Shown here: piece after piece, positions 1 through 12,148 of the stretch
How the letters are laid out: each line of letters starts with the position of its first letter
Numbering within the stretch: the stretch's first letter is position 1
Translations under genes and position numbers: made by a program
NCBI RefSeq assembly: GCF_037126465.1
Contig: NC_088201.1
Span: forward strand, 192,226,031-192,290,030
Source of the DNA: Ornithodoros turicata
Taxonomy: Eukaryota; Arthropoda; Arachnida; Ixodida; Argasidae
DNA: 64,000 nt
Direction of reading: 5' to 3'
The notes under the pieces: model-generated
The model's input: only the letters and a program-made list of their open reading frames with translations
Databases searched by the model: none
Told to the model about the DNA's origin: nothing

Positions 1-180
1 TTCCAGATGACATCTTCCTCACAGTATTTATGGTAGTAGTTACGGTATTTAAATACAGTATTTATATTTTGTATTTAAATACTCATGTTGAAAACTATTT
101 ATGAAGAGTATTTAAATACCCCTGTCAACAAAGTATTTTGTATTTATATTTAAATACTCAAAAATGTATTTATGCCCATC
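1..180. repeat. AT-rich repeat with palindromic GTATTTAAATAC motifs
   Basis: The 12-base palindrome GTATTTAAATAC occurs at 45-56, 71-82 and 108-119, with a variant near 147-158, embedded in TATTTAT-rich sequence. No coding potential is visible. It may be the end of a MITE that continues to the left of the window. Confidence 0.6.
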
Positions 181-190
181 CCAGGTAGAA

Positions 191-210
191 CCTAACTTAA
201 CCTAACCTTA
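191..210. repeat. Telomere-like CCTAA/CTTAA interstitial repeat
   Basis: This short run consists of CCTAA and CTTAA units, the complement of the arthropod TTAGG telomere motif. It is far too short and degenerate to be a telomere. Similar CCTAACCTAACC strings occur near 12460 and 61104, in each case inside other repeats. Confidence 0.45.
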
Positions 211-212
211 AA

Positions 213-2007
213 GTGAGGGGATTTAGCCCCCTACCTTTCGTAAGATGGCAACTTTCGAATCCGTTAGGCTTAGCACTCCCGTGTTTCCCCAGCGCTACAA
301 GTGCATCAGATGGGGTTATTCAGATGCATATAAAATAACTTCTAGACCATAAATTCTTGTAATTCTCTTTTTTTTATATTCGCTATATGGTCTTCTCTCA
401 CTTCAGTGCATTATTTTACTTCTGAACACTCCGGCTAATTAGAAAAAGCCATAAGCCCGTCTACGGAACTACACCCAATTTGAGCATGTCGAACTCTAAA
501 TTCGTGTCGTGTCACCAGATGAGTTCCCGGTGTTGGTTCCAGTTATGGTGGACACCTGCTATATTATGAACATTGTCGCGAACATCGCCATTCTCCTGCA
601 GGGCTGCCTTGGTTGTAAAATCGTAGAGTTGAAAAGCGATGATCGACGAAAAAGCCTGATTCCGATACCGTGTGGATGTGTTATGTTTGTCCGTCTGTAT
701 GTGTTTGTGTGTGTTCCAGCCTCAGAACCGTAGAATCGTGAAATCGGAACCTGCCTGTGGTTTTCCTTGTGAGCCTACGCTCTGATAAACGCACGGAACA
801 GGTACTGGACAGACTCTCGAAATGCATTTCTGCGAATAAGCTGCCTATGAATGTGAAGAAATTTTTTGTTTGTTTGCAAGAAAAAACTATTTTCTCTCGG
901 ATGAATAACTTGAGTCAGCAGAGGTGCCCTAATTTTTTGTAACCAGCATACGGTGATCTCAAAATGTAACGAAATAAGATTCTAATTTCAGGAACATCCA
1001 CATTGATTCGCGCACCTTCCTAGACAACGATTTGCCACGCAAAAGCTGCAAAAGATGTATCTAGACATAATACTTCAAGCACTTTGTTTTCACTGGTCTT
1101 TGAATACCCTGGAACCGAAGAATGCCATTTTCAATTCTTAAAAACCATGAAATTTTCTCACAGAAATCTTTGCATCTTTTTTATTCGCGTGGACATACAG
1201 TGCAAATTCTGGTTATCAAATGTCGGAACTGAAGAAAACCAAGCACAATAAGTAACTGAAATCAGAACTGCGAGAAATGAATGGCGCCTTCTGTTGTATT
1301 CGTTTGCCTTCCTTTCTCTCCTATGATCTTCACATTCAGAAATCCCCAAGTACGTTTATTAGCAGGTCACTCTTTATGCCAAGCACCCACGCCAAGAAGA
1401 GGTCTAAAATTTACGGTACCGGCTACTTCATTGTATGGTACCTTTCACCTATTTTTACAGCTTATAAATATTGTGCTGAAATATGAAATCTCTGTAAAAC
1501 TTGCATCCTGCACGACATTACATTAAATGTGCTGCTTGGAGTTCTGCAGCGTTGTTTCTTTCTTACGTTCAAGTGAAAAGGCAAAAAGAACGCTCCGAGA
1601 CTTACTCTCACAACACCCATTATTTCGGGGCCATGTCCTCGCACTAAATGGTCACGAGCATACTTTTGAAAACTATAGCGGCACATAGGGAAAACCGACG
1701 TTGCATTTGCACCAACCTTCTATTTCCAATAATTAAACGAGACCTAATTAGTACATCCACTTCGGATGTAGAACATGTTGTCATCCCTTATAACTGCAAA
1801 AATATGGAATAAAAAAATCAGTCCATGGACACGCTATATGCACCGCACCTACTAGAAATTAACCAGTGCTTGCTGAAAATATACTGGTATTTGTGTTTTA
1901 TGTGATGTATGGCTCACATTTGCTTTTTGACCAACTATGCCAGTGTGAGAGCTCCTACGCCAGACTAGCTAATTCCTCCTCTTTGTCCTCCATGCGGTCA
2001 CATATAT
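213..2007. other. No gene recognised
   Basis: Only short open frames in low-complexity or AT-rich sequence occur here. None has a recognisable domain, a convincing start context, or splice sites joining it to another frame. I see no RNA gene or clear repeat after the first 210 bases. Confidence 0.5.
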
Positions 2008-2248
2008 GTTACTCTCACGACCTACTAGATACTTACACGACCATGCCATTCGCGCTCTCCCCAGCGCCGCTGTTTCGCAGTTCGCGCGCCCGCCGTTGCT
2101 GCTCCGTGGCGCTAATAGCGTGCCATACTTGCGCTGTCCCTCTCGTACGAGTCGCATGGGAAGCTGCGTTCGCGGCGCGGTTTTCGCCGTCCTAAAGTGA
2201 TTTTTAAGCAGAAACGCAGCAGCATGCAGTAGTGCTGGGCCATCCGCA

Positions 2249-2988
2249 GTGGTGCATTGCGTGGTTCCACGCTGTAAAAACAAGAGTGTGAAGGGAACAT
2301 CGCTACATGAGTTCCTGTCAAACCCAGTCCTCTGCCAAAAGTGGATAACAGCAATATCCCGAGGCCGGCAATGAAATTTTTTCCACCCAACTGACTCGGC
2401 TCAGGAGCTCTGGTATGTACCCGCTGCTATAATGTTGAAGAATAATCATGATGCATGTCGCGTTCACTTAGGATAAGCACAAATTCCATGCGTCCTACTC
2501 ATGTTACAACTGAACCTCAGCATGGGTTGCGAACTGCAACGCTGGCACTTCTAGCCGGCTACCTGGCAAGAGTTGTGAAGGAGAAGATGGAATGCACTGG
2601 GTGCCTATCGGGGATAGAGACAGCAGGATCTTCATCCCTGGTTACTGGACTCATTCTAAATATTGACAGAGAAGGACTCAGCTACCCTACCGCTAGATTT
2701 GTGGGATTCATCATGAGCTTGGAAACGGTCGCACAGGAAATGCTTCCAACCATTCTGCAAAAGCCTTACCCCCTTAAGTGTTTTATAACGTATGACGGTG
2801 CTATGGTTTATCAATGCTTTATTACAGCACCATATTTTCTTAGCAGGATTGCATCTCCAGAAGCAAGAAAAAATGAGCTCTTCCAGTGCTCTGTGAACCC
2901 ATCTCACACAGACACACTTGTAAAGCTGGTATTAACCAAGTTCATAAGGCCATGCATCACAAATGCGTGCAAAGAAGAAAATTGTTAG
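2249..2988 (+). pseudogene. THAP-domain P-element-like transposase remnant
   Basis: Two separated pieces remain. Frame 2249-2374 encodes the start of a THAP zinc finger: Cys-x4-Cys in HCVVPRCKN, then SLHEF and a Trp in QKWITAISR, followed by a stop at 2372. The second piece, 2455-2988, encodes 177 residues whose beginning (GYLARVVKEKMECTGC) resembles the C-terminal region of P/THAP9-like transposases, with a Cys-x2-Cys pair. The whole catalytic domain that should lie between them is missing. An intact transposase of this type has several hundred more residues. The domain order and the P-type termini around it support the call. The start codon of the THAP part is not identifiable. It is unlikely to yield a functional protein, although the second piece is open for 177 codons. 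Confidence 0.72.
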
Positions 2989-3880
2989 AGAAAAGCCTCA
3001 GTCAAGGAAAGTGTTAAAAGTGAACTGATAACGTTAAAGAATTCTGAATAATGAGCTCCTTCCTATCAACAATGTACTGAAGGTCACTGGTTTCGAGGCA
3101 AATTAGCCTGTAAGTAACATGTAAATACTGTAAATATGCCATGGTGTTGTTTTCATGTTAGTTTTGTGTAAATAACAATGTATGTAAATGCATTAGCAGC
3201 CATGTTATATGTGAAAGCTTCTTGTTTAAATGTGAGCTTTGTCTGTAAATAATGTATAAACAAGCAGTGTTGTCATATGAAAATTGATGTTCTGAGGCTG
3301 GAACACAGAAGAAAGGACAACACACAAGCCTCAAGTGCCTAAGAGCAATGGAAGCAGGAAGTCACTGAAAAGGTTAGCCAGCTGTAGGCCTCGAACCCAC
3401 ATCTTCTGAATGGAAGGACAAAGTTGTCGTATGAAATAGACCATTAATTTTTGACTAGCTTGGCGACTCCTGTTTTCATTACATCCACACTCCTTTATAT
3501 CACGAAACAGACTTCATCGAATAAACGAAATTCGCCTCCGCTTCGTGCCTCACATGCATGCTATACTAACATATATGAGCGAATCCCGTTCTCATGACCA
3601 TCATTCAAGAATGACCATCGTATAAAATAAGGTCCCTACAGGTCTTGGAAGGATAACTAAATCGCAAGGCTTGTGCTCCTGCTGATTTTCCCCCGCATCG
3701 GAGGCATTTGTATACTGGATAGGCGAATACCTCTACAACATTTCCGCAATATCACGTCCTCCAAACGTCACAGTCTCCCCTTGACATGCGGTTGAGCCTC
3801 ACATAGTGCTGCAGGTATCCTAGCATGTTCACATATTGCAGAAAAAGGCAGTGTATTACCGCAAAATTGATAAATTAGCC
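2989..3880. other. Non-coding interior of the P-like element
   Basis: No coding frame is recognised. The first part has repeated TGTAAATA-like words (3115-3260), as in an AT-rich 3' untranslated region of the lost transposase. The rest is unremarkable until the right inverted end begins near 3890. Confidence 0.5.
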
Positions 3881-4048
3881 GTCGTGCGCCCCATACGAAC
3901 ACACCACAAGCGCTCTCGGTATGACACGCTATTAGCGGCCCCTCGCGGCGCGAGGCGTCAAAGCTCCGACTTCCGGCGCGGACGGAAGTCCCATAGGGCG
4001 AGGAGCAAATGCGCAGGTCGTGAGTATCTAGTAGGTCGTGGTTACTCT

Positions 4049-4517
4049 ACAAGGAAGCTAGCTGGTACCACAGTACCAAACAGGTGAATTAACATGAACA
4101 CAATCACATAGCAGAGTGAATAACAACCACCATTATTGACTTAGTTTGCTTGGTCGATGGCAACTGAAGGTGGCATATTTCTTTCCTCAGATTTTTTTTA
4201 TTGGTTTGTTCCAGCTATAAACAGAAGCCATACACTGAGCAGCAGGGCATAATAAAACCCTCCATAAGCATCACTTTGCCTCTTTAGCTTTGGCAAGCAT
4301 GGCTTTGCCTCCACAAGCATGGCTTTGACATAATTGCTTTGTGCCGTGATAAAGGGTACTATGACTGCGTTCACAGTACCATTTAAAACGTTGGACCTAT
4401 AGGGCTCGATTGCAGCCCCCTATTGCGTGCAGATATTCTGATGCCTGCTGAGCTGTAAGCTGTTCTTCCGGGTGAAAGAAAGCTTGAAGACTACATACCT
4501 ACCTCTCTTCTCTCTCT
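4049..4517. other. No gene; short GCATGGCTTTG direct repeats
   Basis: There is no coding evidence. A small cluster of direct repeats near 4290-4330 contains CAAGCATGGCTTTG twice and a weaker third copy. Confidence 0.4.
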
Positions 4518-4584
4518 ACCTCTCTTCTCCAACATCTCTGTGGCTCACAGCCAAAGAGCCACAGAGATGTTGGAGAAGAGAGGT
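4518..4584. repeat. Perfect 29-bp inverted repeat with 9-base loop
   Basis: The arm at 4518-4546 is exactly complementary to the arm at 4556-4584, separated by ACAGCCAAA. The total length of 67 bases is in the range of a microRNA precursor, but perfect pairing is atypical of animal precursors. A small fold-back element or a replication snap-back are equally possible. A CTCT-rich tract precedes it. Confidence 0.85.
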
Positions 4585-6850
4585 TTGAGAAGAAATCACT
4601 GGACATAAAGCAGTGAGGCATGCTCCACCCAGGCCACAAGGAGGTAGTATTACTTTGAGCCACCTTCTGTTAATGCAGCGAAAACACCTATTTCCACTGA
4701 AAGAAAGACTATGGGTTTTTTTTCTGTTGTGGTTGAAGGGCACACGAGATCATAACAAATTGTCTTCAAAAGCTGTTACGTCGCATTCTGACATGATCTG
4801 AGCCAATATGGTCAGCTGATGCTACAGGGAGTGCGCGACAAACTGGTGGCGCCGCGATGCGGCCTCCGGAGAAAGTACCTTGCGTGATAGCCGCCGGGTA
4901 GCCAGCTTTGTTTACATGTGAACTGCGGGTGTCTTTTTTTGCCACACTGGAACTGTTGCATCGCTAACTGTGCCAGCACCTAAAAGAACTCTTCATATTA
5001 GGGACCAGATGTTTCATTTCTCGTGATTTCTATGCTTCCAATACCACCGAGGTCACTAGACTGGCAGCGAATAGCGTTTGTGACGCGCGTTCGGCCATTG
5101 CATGAGGTGTGCACAACATATTCTATTTCTTGTGTTCTAGTTTCAATGAAACTGAATGAGGACCTGCAAAATGATCAATGATTTACAGTTGCCACTTTCG
5201 TGACGGTGAAACGCCGCTGGATCGTGATACTGATTGAGGTGTTTCATCGCCAGTGCCCAGAGCCGATATTGCTCCCGGTAATCTGGTTGCCGAGTCTCAC
5301 AGTGAGAACGGAAGTTCTACGTTGTCCAAAAGGTTTAGTTTTAGTATTTACGCACCAACCATTTCACAGCTGTCGTGCCGCAAGCGTACGGCGGTAGCTG
5401 AGGCAAAAACTCATATAATTTCTTTTTTAAGGATCTCTTTAGCGTTATTGTATCTGAAGATACTGGAAAAAGTGCAGTACAAGTTGAGACAATAAGTTGT
5501 GACCTCACGTGTTTATTTGTATGGATAAAACGGACGCACGATGTAGATTTCAGTGACGAAGCTATGTGTGTGCAAAGAGGACGAAAGGAATACAAGACTC
5601 AGTCAAAAACATATTACAAGTGGTTACGTATATAGGCTTTGTGAGTCGCCAAATAACCATCCTCTCGACGTATCACTTGCAGGTGTTCCAGACAGACGCG
5701 AGTGGCTGTTCTCCTTACGCTTTGTTAGATACATTATAAATACGGTGGTTGCTTCTGTGCAGTTTGTCTCCATTCTCTTCGTTCGCGCCCCAGAAGGGTT
5801 CCACATTATTTGCACTTTGAAAATTAGCCCTTCTAATTACGGCGGTCGCCACGCGAGCTACGGTTCCATTTGAGAATGCATAGAACGGGCGGCGTGGTAT
5901 CACCAGGCTCCAACAGCTCCCCATAGAGCCCATAGTTTGAGATAATTCACACAACACTGGGCACACGACCAATGAGAGTGCAACGTTGTAGAAATTATGC
6001 AATGCCAGTCGGCCAATCTTTCGACCGGTTCTGGCTACCATCGACTTCTACCGGATTTCACGCTTACCGCAGTTACCCGATATCAAAATAACTAATGTTG
6101 AATTCCAATGGCAGAGTCGGAGCAAGTGGTACACTCCGCAGTGGAGTGGCTTGATCTGGCCTAGAGCAAGTGATCCGAATATGCGACTGGAACACTTGCG
6201 CCCAACTTGGAGTTTAGCTCTGGCCAATCTTCCTTGGTGGATGGCGGTGAGAGACGGAGGAAGAAGAAGAAGAAGCTTGTACTCATGTTCCGATACAACG
6301 CCATGTTTTGCAACATCAAGGTCCTCCTATTCTCCTAACGTTTCCCTGGTGATGTCTGGCTTATTGCTTTCTTCGAGAAACAAAATTGCTAACGTACGAC
6401 GCGAAATACTAGTCACGGCGAAGACGCGTCGAGAAGCGGCCATGTTGCCGAAGCAGAGACAGGAAATAAGAAGCACGAGCGACAAGTGACACGTCACGTA
6501 GAGTTCCGGTTGAATCTGCCTATTTTGGCGGAGCAGTCTGGGTTGCTCCCTGGAGCGACCTTGGCTCGAAGGCCGCTCCGAAGCTCCCATTGGAAGACTC
6601 CAGAACTGTTCCCTATCTGCCAATCGAACAGACTTGCTCTCGGCAGAGCAACAAAACTTGCTCTGGAAGCGCTCCGAATCTGCCATTGGAATTCAACATT
6701 AAGCTTCTTTTGGCTAAAAGAAATATTTATTTGACACAAAGCACTGATTCAAAGATCTGATACATGGATGCACTGTGAATACAAAGTCCACTGCGTTGCT
6801 GACGCACTGTAACTAAGTTCGAACTTGAAGCAAAACGAACACAGCTCTCG
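4585..6850. other. No gene recognised
   Basis: The stretch is of moderate complexity, with several unconvincing short frames. A GAAGAAGAAGAAG microsatellite lies near 6258-6272. CIANCAST, encoded near 4952, is faintly like a THAP start but is followed by stops, so it is not called. Confidence 0.4.
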
Positions 6851-7370
6851 AAATCCGACGGGGCCCGCGCTTGTTCTTCACACTCCAACCGCTCCAACTC
6901 ACGAAGCATTCCAGTTCCGGAGTTGATAGACTGTTCGTGGGATAATAGTCGTGTCCAGGAACAGCACAACACACGTTGAATCACATCGACGCATGAATAA
7001 ACCAGCGAACACTTCTACAAACTGTTCTGCCGATTGACATCACCGAAACACGCAACACAAGAGGACGCCTTGCCGGCCGACTTTATGATGAGCATCTTCT
7101 TTCGTTGTTTGCAGAGCGGAAAAGGCGCTTGTGTGGCACGTAATCGTAATCCTGTCTTTGTTGTCAGGCCTCAAAATCCGACGGCGCCCGAACGCGTTCT
7201 TCACGCTCCAACCGCACCAGCCCACGAAGCATTCCAGTTCCGTAGTTGATAGACTCTACGTGGGATAATAGTCGTGTCCAGGAACAGCACAACACGCGTA
7301 GAATCACAAACTGTTCTGCCGATTGACATCACCGAAACACGGAACATAAGAGGACGGACGCCATGCCGAC
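6851..7370. repeat. Direct duplication, two copies of about 200-230 bp
   Basis: Sequence 6851-7081 is repeated with substitutions and a deletion at 7174-7370. Both copies run from AAATCCGACGG through GGGATAATAGTCGTGTCCAG to CTGTTCTGCCGATTGACATC. About 92 bp separates them. No coding frame is conserved between the copies, so this reads as a non-coding duplication, possibly inside a larger decayed transposon. Confidence 0.8.
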
Positions 7371-9984
7371 CGATGCGAACTATTTCGAAACAATGCTGAA
7401 ACTGCTGAAACGGCCGCCGAGACGCTGCACACACATGCGCGCGTACAAAATGCGATTTCAAAACGTTGTCGACCAATCGGAGCGCGCACGCAGTCTGGGC
7501 CAATGAGCTTGCAACGTTGTAGATTGGCGCAGTGGTACATACTCTACAGCCGCATCCTCGGTTACCTGAGGAGGACTGGTATCACGTCGGATACTTCCAA
7601 GACCGCCACTGGCGGCGCTGTCGCGACGGAGCAGCGCGCCCCCTTTAGGTGTCGCACGGTCCCTATAAGGCATACAGAAAACACATGCCAGCAGATTTTG
7701 AACAAGCTATAGGAGAGGGTATGCCCTTGAAATGATGAGATTTGTTCACTTTCCAGATGACTTCAGGTATCTGAAAACAATCATAAATGTTGACAAAGCT
7801 ATTATGAAGCAGCGACTGCAACTAATCTGTAGAACTGGGCAGAACAGTTTAATGCAAAATTTGTTCAAAGTGTGCTATAGCGTCATACAGATGGGATATG
7901 AATGAGCTGATGAAACATTTTTCTTGCGTAAGAACAAATACACCTGTAGGTTCTCAAAATGGAAAAGCAGAGTGTCGATTTTCGCAGGAGGGAGCCACAA
8001 AGGCATCTTCTTTTTTTCTTCTTCTTCTTCTTTCTAGATGGCCTCAACCGACGAACAAGCTGCAGCACATTACGGTGACATTTTTTTTTTATTCTTTTAA
8101 AGAAAAATAAACCTGTAGATTTTCAATGTGTTGCAGGAGAGGACTAGTTATACAAATAAGGGAAGATTTCTTTTAGACGACCTATATGTGAATATGCTAT
8201 CTGAAAAAAAAAAGTAATTTTTTGCAAGTGCTTGATATTCTCAAGCACATGGTTAAACAATGAATATAGATCAGCTTGATATTTTTATGTGAAGCTAATC
8301 ACAAGCAATCAGTTACAAGCATAAATAATCTGGGGCTCCTTCAAGAATGCTAATTTGTCAGAAATTTATCGTAAACTTGACCCAAAATGTGCTCAGTTCT
8401 TGAGACCACCACCAGATTTATTTTCGTTCTACATGCCCTTTCGGATGGCAGACCCGTGCTTCCCAGCTAACACTAGGCAAGGAAAGCGCACAAATGATGT
8501 ATATGTAGATGTCAGAAGGAAGCTCGCAAGGGACAACTTCATATTTCGGCACAGTTTAATGTGCCCCCATTGTTCAAGAAAATAAAATGATGATTTACAT
8601 TCGATATATGCATCGTCTAAAAAATGCGCACAATTTTTTTCAGTGATATTTAAGAGAGTCAAGCTACATCGCTGGCTGGTTTTGGCTGGAATAGCCCAGG
8701 TTGACAGTTACACAAGCTGATATATGTCAGCATTGACAATATAAAGGAAAAAGGGCAATTTAAAATGCCTCACTCAATTTACTACTTTTCATAGCTTACA
8801 CCTGGACAGGTGTTTTTTTTTTATCCTAAAATGGTTTCATTGACAAAATCAACGAGAATGACCGTCGTCACATTAACAACTTTCAACTGTATACCAAGTA
8901 ATAACAAACATGTGCTTACTTTTTCTGCAATCAAGATGTTAATTACATTGTTAAGTTGCAGGCTTCAGCGAAAAATCACTGCTTGTGATGTCACTGCTGA
9001 GTGAGTACGTCACTGCTAGTGACGCAACATGTGATTCTAGTGTCTTTCACCCCACCCCATGTTATTTCATGAGCAGTTGGCATCAGAATCAATGGGCTTG
9101 CATGATGCACTTATGAAGGGTAATTTCATGTGCGCCGATAAACATACTGCAGTGCTAATTTAAAATGTAGTTTGTGGCTGTGGAGCACACCCATATTCAG
9201 TATGCCATGTGAGCTAGAGGAGCATTTTCTGCCATAAACATTAGATGAGCCAAGACCCAAAAAAATGTAAGCACTGTTTACGTGCATTTGACAACCTGCA
9301 TTTTTATTACTGAGAGGCTCTGTTCGTAGCTAAAGGGAAAGGGTGCTGGCAATGTGGCACATGTTCATAAGATGTAGAACCAGAGACACAGAAAAAAATT
9401 GACAGCATATCATGATCTCATTCATGTGATTGTGTCCGTATTTCTGTCTCCTGTTCTGCATTTGTTAATCTTTTTCTCTAGTTGCTGGATTTTAGCCCAA
9501 CAGCAGGGGTCAGCAATTAGAGAACATCCAGAACGTGCAAGGCATGCATTTCCTCATTCTCCGCATTCCTCATTCAAGTAACGTTGAAGAAGTAACCATG
9601 CGAAGAAACAATACAACAGTGAAGCTGGCTTCAGTACACTACAAAATGTCACATGTAACAATATACAGTATGCCTCTGTGTTTCCCAAACCATGTGTCAG
9701 GACCCCCATTGAGGCCGCCATAGCCCAAACGGGGCCCGCAAGAGAAAGCAGATGAAGTGAACGCAATATGCCACAAAACCAAGGAAACTATCTCTCTACG
9801 ACTGCATTATATGGAAGTTGTTTTACAAAAATGCAAGTTCAGTTCAGCGCACAATCAGTCGGGAAACAAGCTAATTCGCAGCAATGCTTGCAATACTTTC
9901 AGTCAAGTGTGGCACAGTATTCCTCACTGTATCATGACGAGACCGTGGACCTACATCAGACGCTACTTGCGCGCACTAGTATAA
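7371..9984. other. No gene recognised; CTT microsatellite
   Basis: A pyrimidine-rich CTT run lies at about 8008-8036, and a poly-T run near 8083. The remainder is AT-rich intergenic sequence without domains or splice-joined frames. Confidence 0.4.
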
Positions 9985-11980
9985 CATTAATATTTATTTA
10001 TTTGTTTATTTCGAGAACCCCAAGTGTCCAGAGGACATTACATGGGGGGTGGGAACTGGAGCATAAGATACATTTACAGCAACTTGATAGAAACAAACAA
10101 CCAAGCAAAAAAGAACAACACAATTAGCAGTAAGTAAACCGAAAAATAAAGAAACGACGACAGTACAAGCTTATATGAAAACAAGTATTAAAGCGTGAAA
10201 CAGGGAGTTCGTTCACATAAGTACAGATAATTAACAAATATGATAAGGGGGAGGTGAAAAATTTCAAAGCAACTGACATACAAGCGCGGTGGTCTTGTGA
10301 GTGGAGTGAACGGGAGAAGGTGTTACAAAATACTGTATGCTCGATAATAGTTGTGAGAGGTGATGGGAGGTTGTTCCATTCGATGGCAGTTGAACAAAGG
10401 AATGATCTGGATAATGCATTGGTATTACAATGAAAGAGTGTGACCTTATTAGTGTGGTCGATGTGAGGAAAAATGACACTCAGGCGGGTGATGGGCGATT
10501 GGTGCGGTGACAAGATGAAAAAGATCCAATGGAAGAGGGCTAACTTGGCAAGATGGCGACGATGTTCGAGTGAGTCGAGATTAATATTTGATTTTAATGC
10601 GGTTACAGAGGTATCGAATTAGTAGCCGTTGGAAATGAAACGGGTAGCCCGATTCTGGATGGCTTCTATGGCGTCGCAGAGATACTTTTGGGGTGGGTCC
10701 CAACTAGGTGATGCATATTCCAGCTTGCTTCGTACAAGAGCCGTGAAGGTTAGGAGCTTAAGATGGAGGCCGCCAACCTGAGGGTGTGTCTAACAAAGCC
10801 TAGGGAGCGAGAAGCGTTAGTTATTATGTGGTTGATGTGCTCGTTCCAAGTTAGGTTGGAGGAAAGGTGGATTCCAAGATATTTGTAAGAATCTGCTCGG
10901 GTTAATGTGATATCACTTAGAGTGTAACGGAAGGGAGGAAGACAAGAGACCCGTCTTCGAGAAAACGACAAAATGCGACACTTTGCAATGTTCAGAGGCA
11001 TTTGCCACTCATTGCACCAACGCCGGATTAGTGAAAGGTCGCTTTGTAAGGTTAGTTGGTCAGAAGGAGAGAGGATTTGCCTGTACACTACACAGTCGTC
11101 AGCAAAGAGACGAATCGTGGAAGATATGCCTTAAGGAAGGTCATTTATATAGATATGGAAAAGGAGAGGGCTGACGACTGAACCCTGAGGGACAGCAGAA
11201 ACCACAGGTACATCTGGGGATAGGTGGTTGTTGCAAGTAACAAATAACGTACGATTAGTCAGAAATTGAGCTATCCAACGGACGACATACGGGTCGAGGT
11301 TAAGCAGATAAGAGTTTGTATAGAAGATTAGAGTGCGGCACGATATCGAAGGCCTTGCGAAAGTCTAAGAAAGCGGTCTGATGATTATTGTCCGCGTGGA
11401 GAAAGATGTCGTGAACAAAACTGGCTACTTGAGTTTCACACGAAAAAAGCTTTCGAAACCCGTGCTGCAAGGGGTAGAAGAAGCATTTTTCTTCAAGGTA
11501 CTTAACTACGTTGGAGTAATTTTACCTACTATTGAAGTGAGTGAAATGGGACGGTAGTTATTAACGATGTGGCAGCTGCCTGATTTGTGAATACGGACAA
11601 TCTTCGCAGTCTTCCAGTCCTGCGGTAAAGCAGAATCTTGGAGTGACTGAGTAAATATGCAACATAGAATCTTGCTGGGAATAGATCTCGTGTTGTATAG
11701 AACCTTCGGGTTAATAGAGTCCAGACCAGCACTTGACGACAGCTTAAGTGACCCAATGATTTTACAAATGCCATGTGTGCTGATATGAATGGGGACCATA
11801 GGTGAGGAGGCGATTACTGATAATGGAGTTTGGGCGTACCCTTTATCGGTGTTGAAAACGGATGAAAACAAGGAAGCGAAAGCGTTGGCGCAGTCGTTGT
11901 CGGCGGGTGTCAGTTAGACTGATAAGGTAGGATTTTGGCGGAGATAAAACTTTCCAAAATTGTTTTGATTTATTTGTCAA
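9985..11980 (-). mobile_element. 5'-truncated non-LTR retrotransposon (LINE)
   Basis: The minus strand carries reverse transcriptase coding fragments in the correct order from about 11980 to 10124. At the 3' end the minus strand finishes in an AAATAAACAAATAAATAAAT-type tail near 9990-10010, as expected for target-primed insertion. The element lacks an endonuclease and ORF1, so it is 5'-truncated. No target duplication could be fixed. The motif style is that of the CR1/Jockey group, but the clade cannot be set by eye. Confidence 0.8.
10124..11871 (-). pseudogene. LINE reverse transcriptase, frameshifted
   Basis: Reading down the minus strand, 11871-11506 encodes the fingers region, with GLDSINPKVL, the DWKTAKIVRIHKSG block and NNYRPISLTS. 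The next section (about 11505-11110) contains FVHDIF and FLDFRKAFDIVPH-like blocks in shifted frames. The catalytic FADD motif is at 11106-11095, leading into 11088-10750 with NIAKCRILSFSRR and YKYLGIHLSSNLTWNEHI. The C-terminal part, 10513-10124, has the SFLCSTAIEWNNLPS block typical of the end of such ORF2 proteins. At least three frameshifts separate these pieces, so no full protein can be made. The catalytic aspartates survive, so the decay is by indels. Confidence 0.82.
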
Positions 11981-12148
11981 GAGAGACGGGAGGTCGATGG
12001 TAAAGAACCTCACTTCGGTGCATGTCTAGTTTAGCGGCGCCACTCGATTTCAAACTTCTAATCTACATACCTGGATAGAATTTTGCATGGTGCATCGTAA
12101 TCCAAAATAATCAAGCGGCGCTCGGTTCCACGAATTCCTCCAGAGATC
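11981..12148. other. Short intergenic stretch
   Basis: No feature is recognised between the LINE and the fold-back element. Confidence 0.4.

Larger units (their letters stand above)
2016..4040 (+). mobile_element. P-superfamily DNA transposon, internally deleted, with 8-bp target duplication
   Basis: The element is flanked by identical GTTACTCT at 2008-2015 and 4041-4048. Its ends are inverted: CACGACCTACTAGATACT at 2016-2033 and its complement at 4023-4040. Weaker inverted similarity reaches at least 120 bases inward, including GCGCTAATAGCGTG near 2110 and its complement near 3930. An 8-bp duplication together with a THAP-type zinc finger inside is what is known for P elements. At 2,025 bp it is short for an autonomous copy, and its transposase is broken, so it is inferred to be a non-autonomous deletion derivative. 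The perfect duplication suggests a fairly recent insertion. Confidence 0.88.

Noticed and set aside
191..210. Chromosome end
   Set aside because: Only about four degenerate CCTAA-like units, followed by ordinary sequence.
4930..5010. Second THAP-like start (CIANCAST)
   Set aside because: A stop follows within a few codons, and no conserved Trp or second Cys/His pair is in frame.
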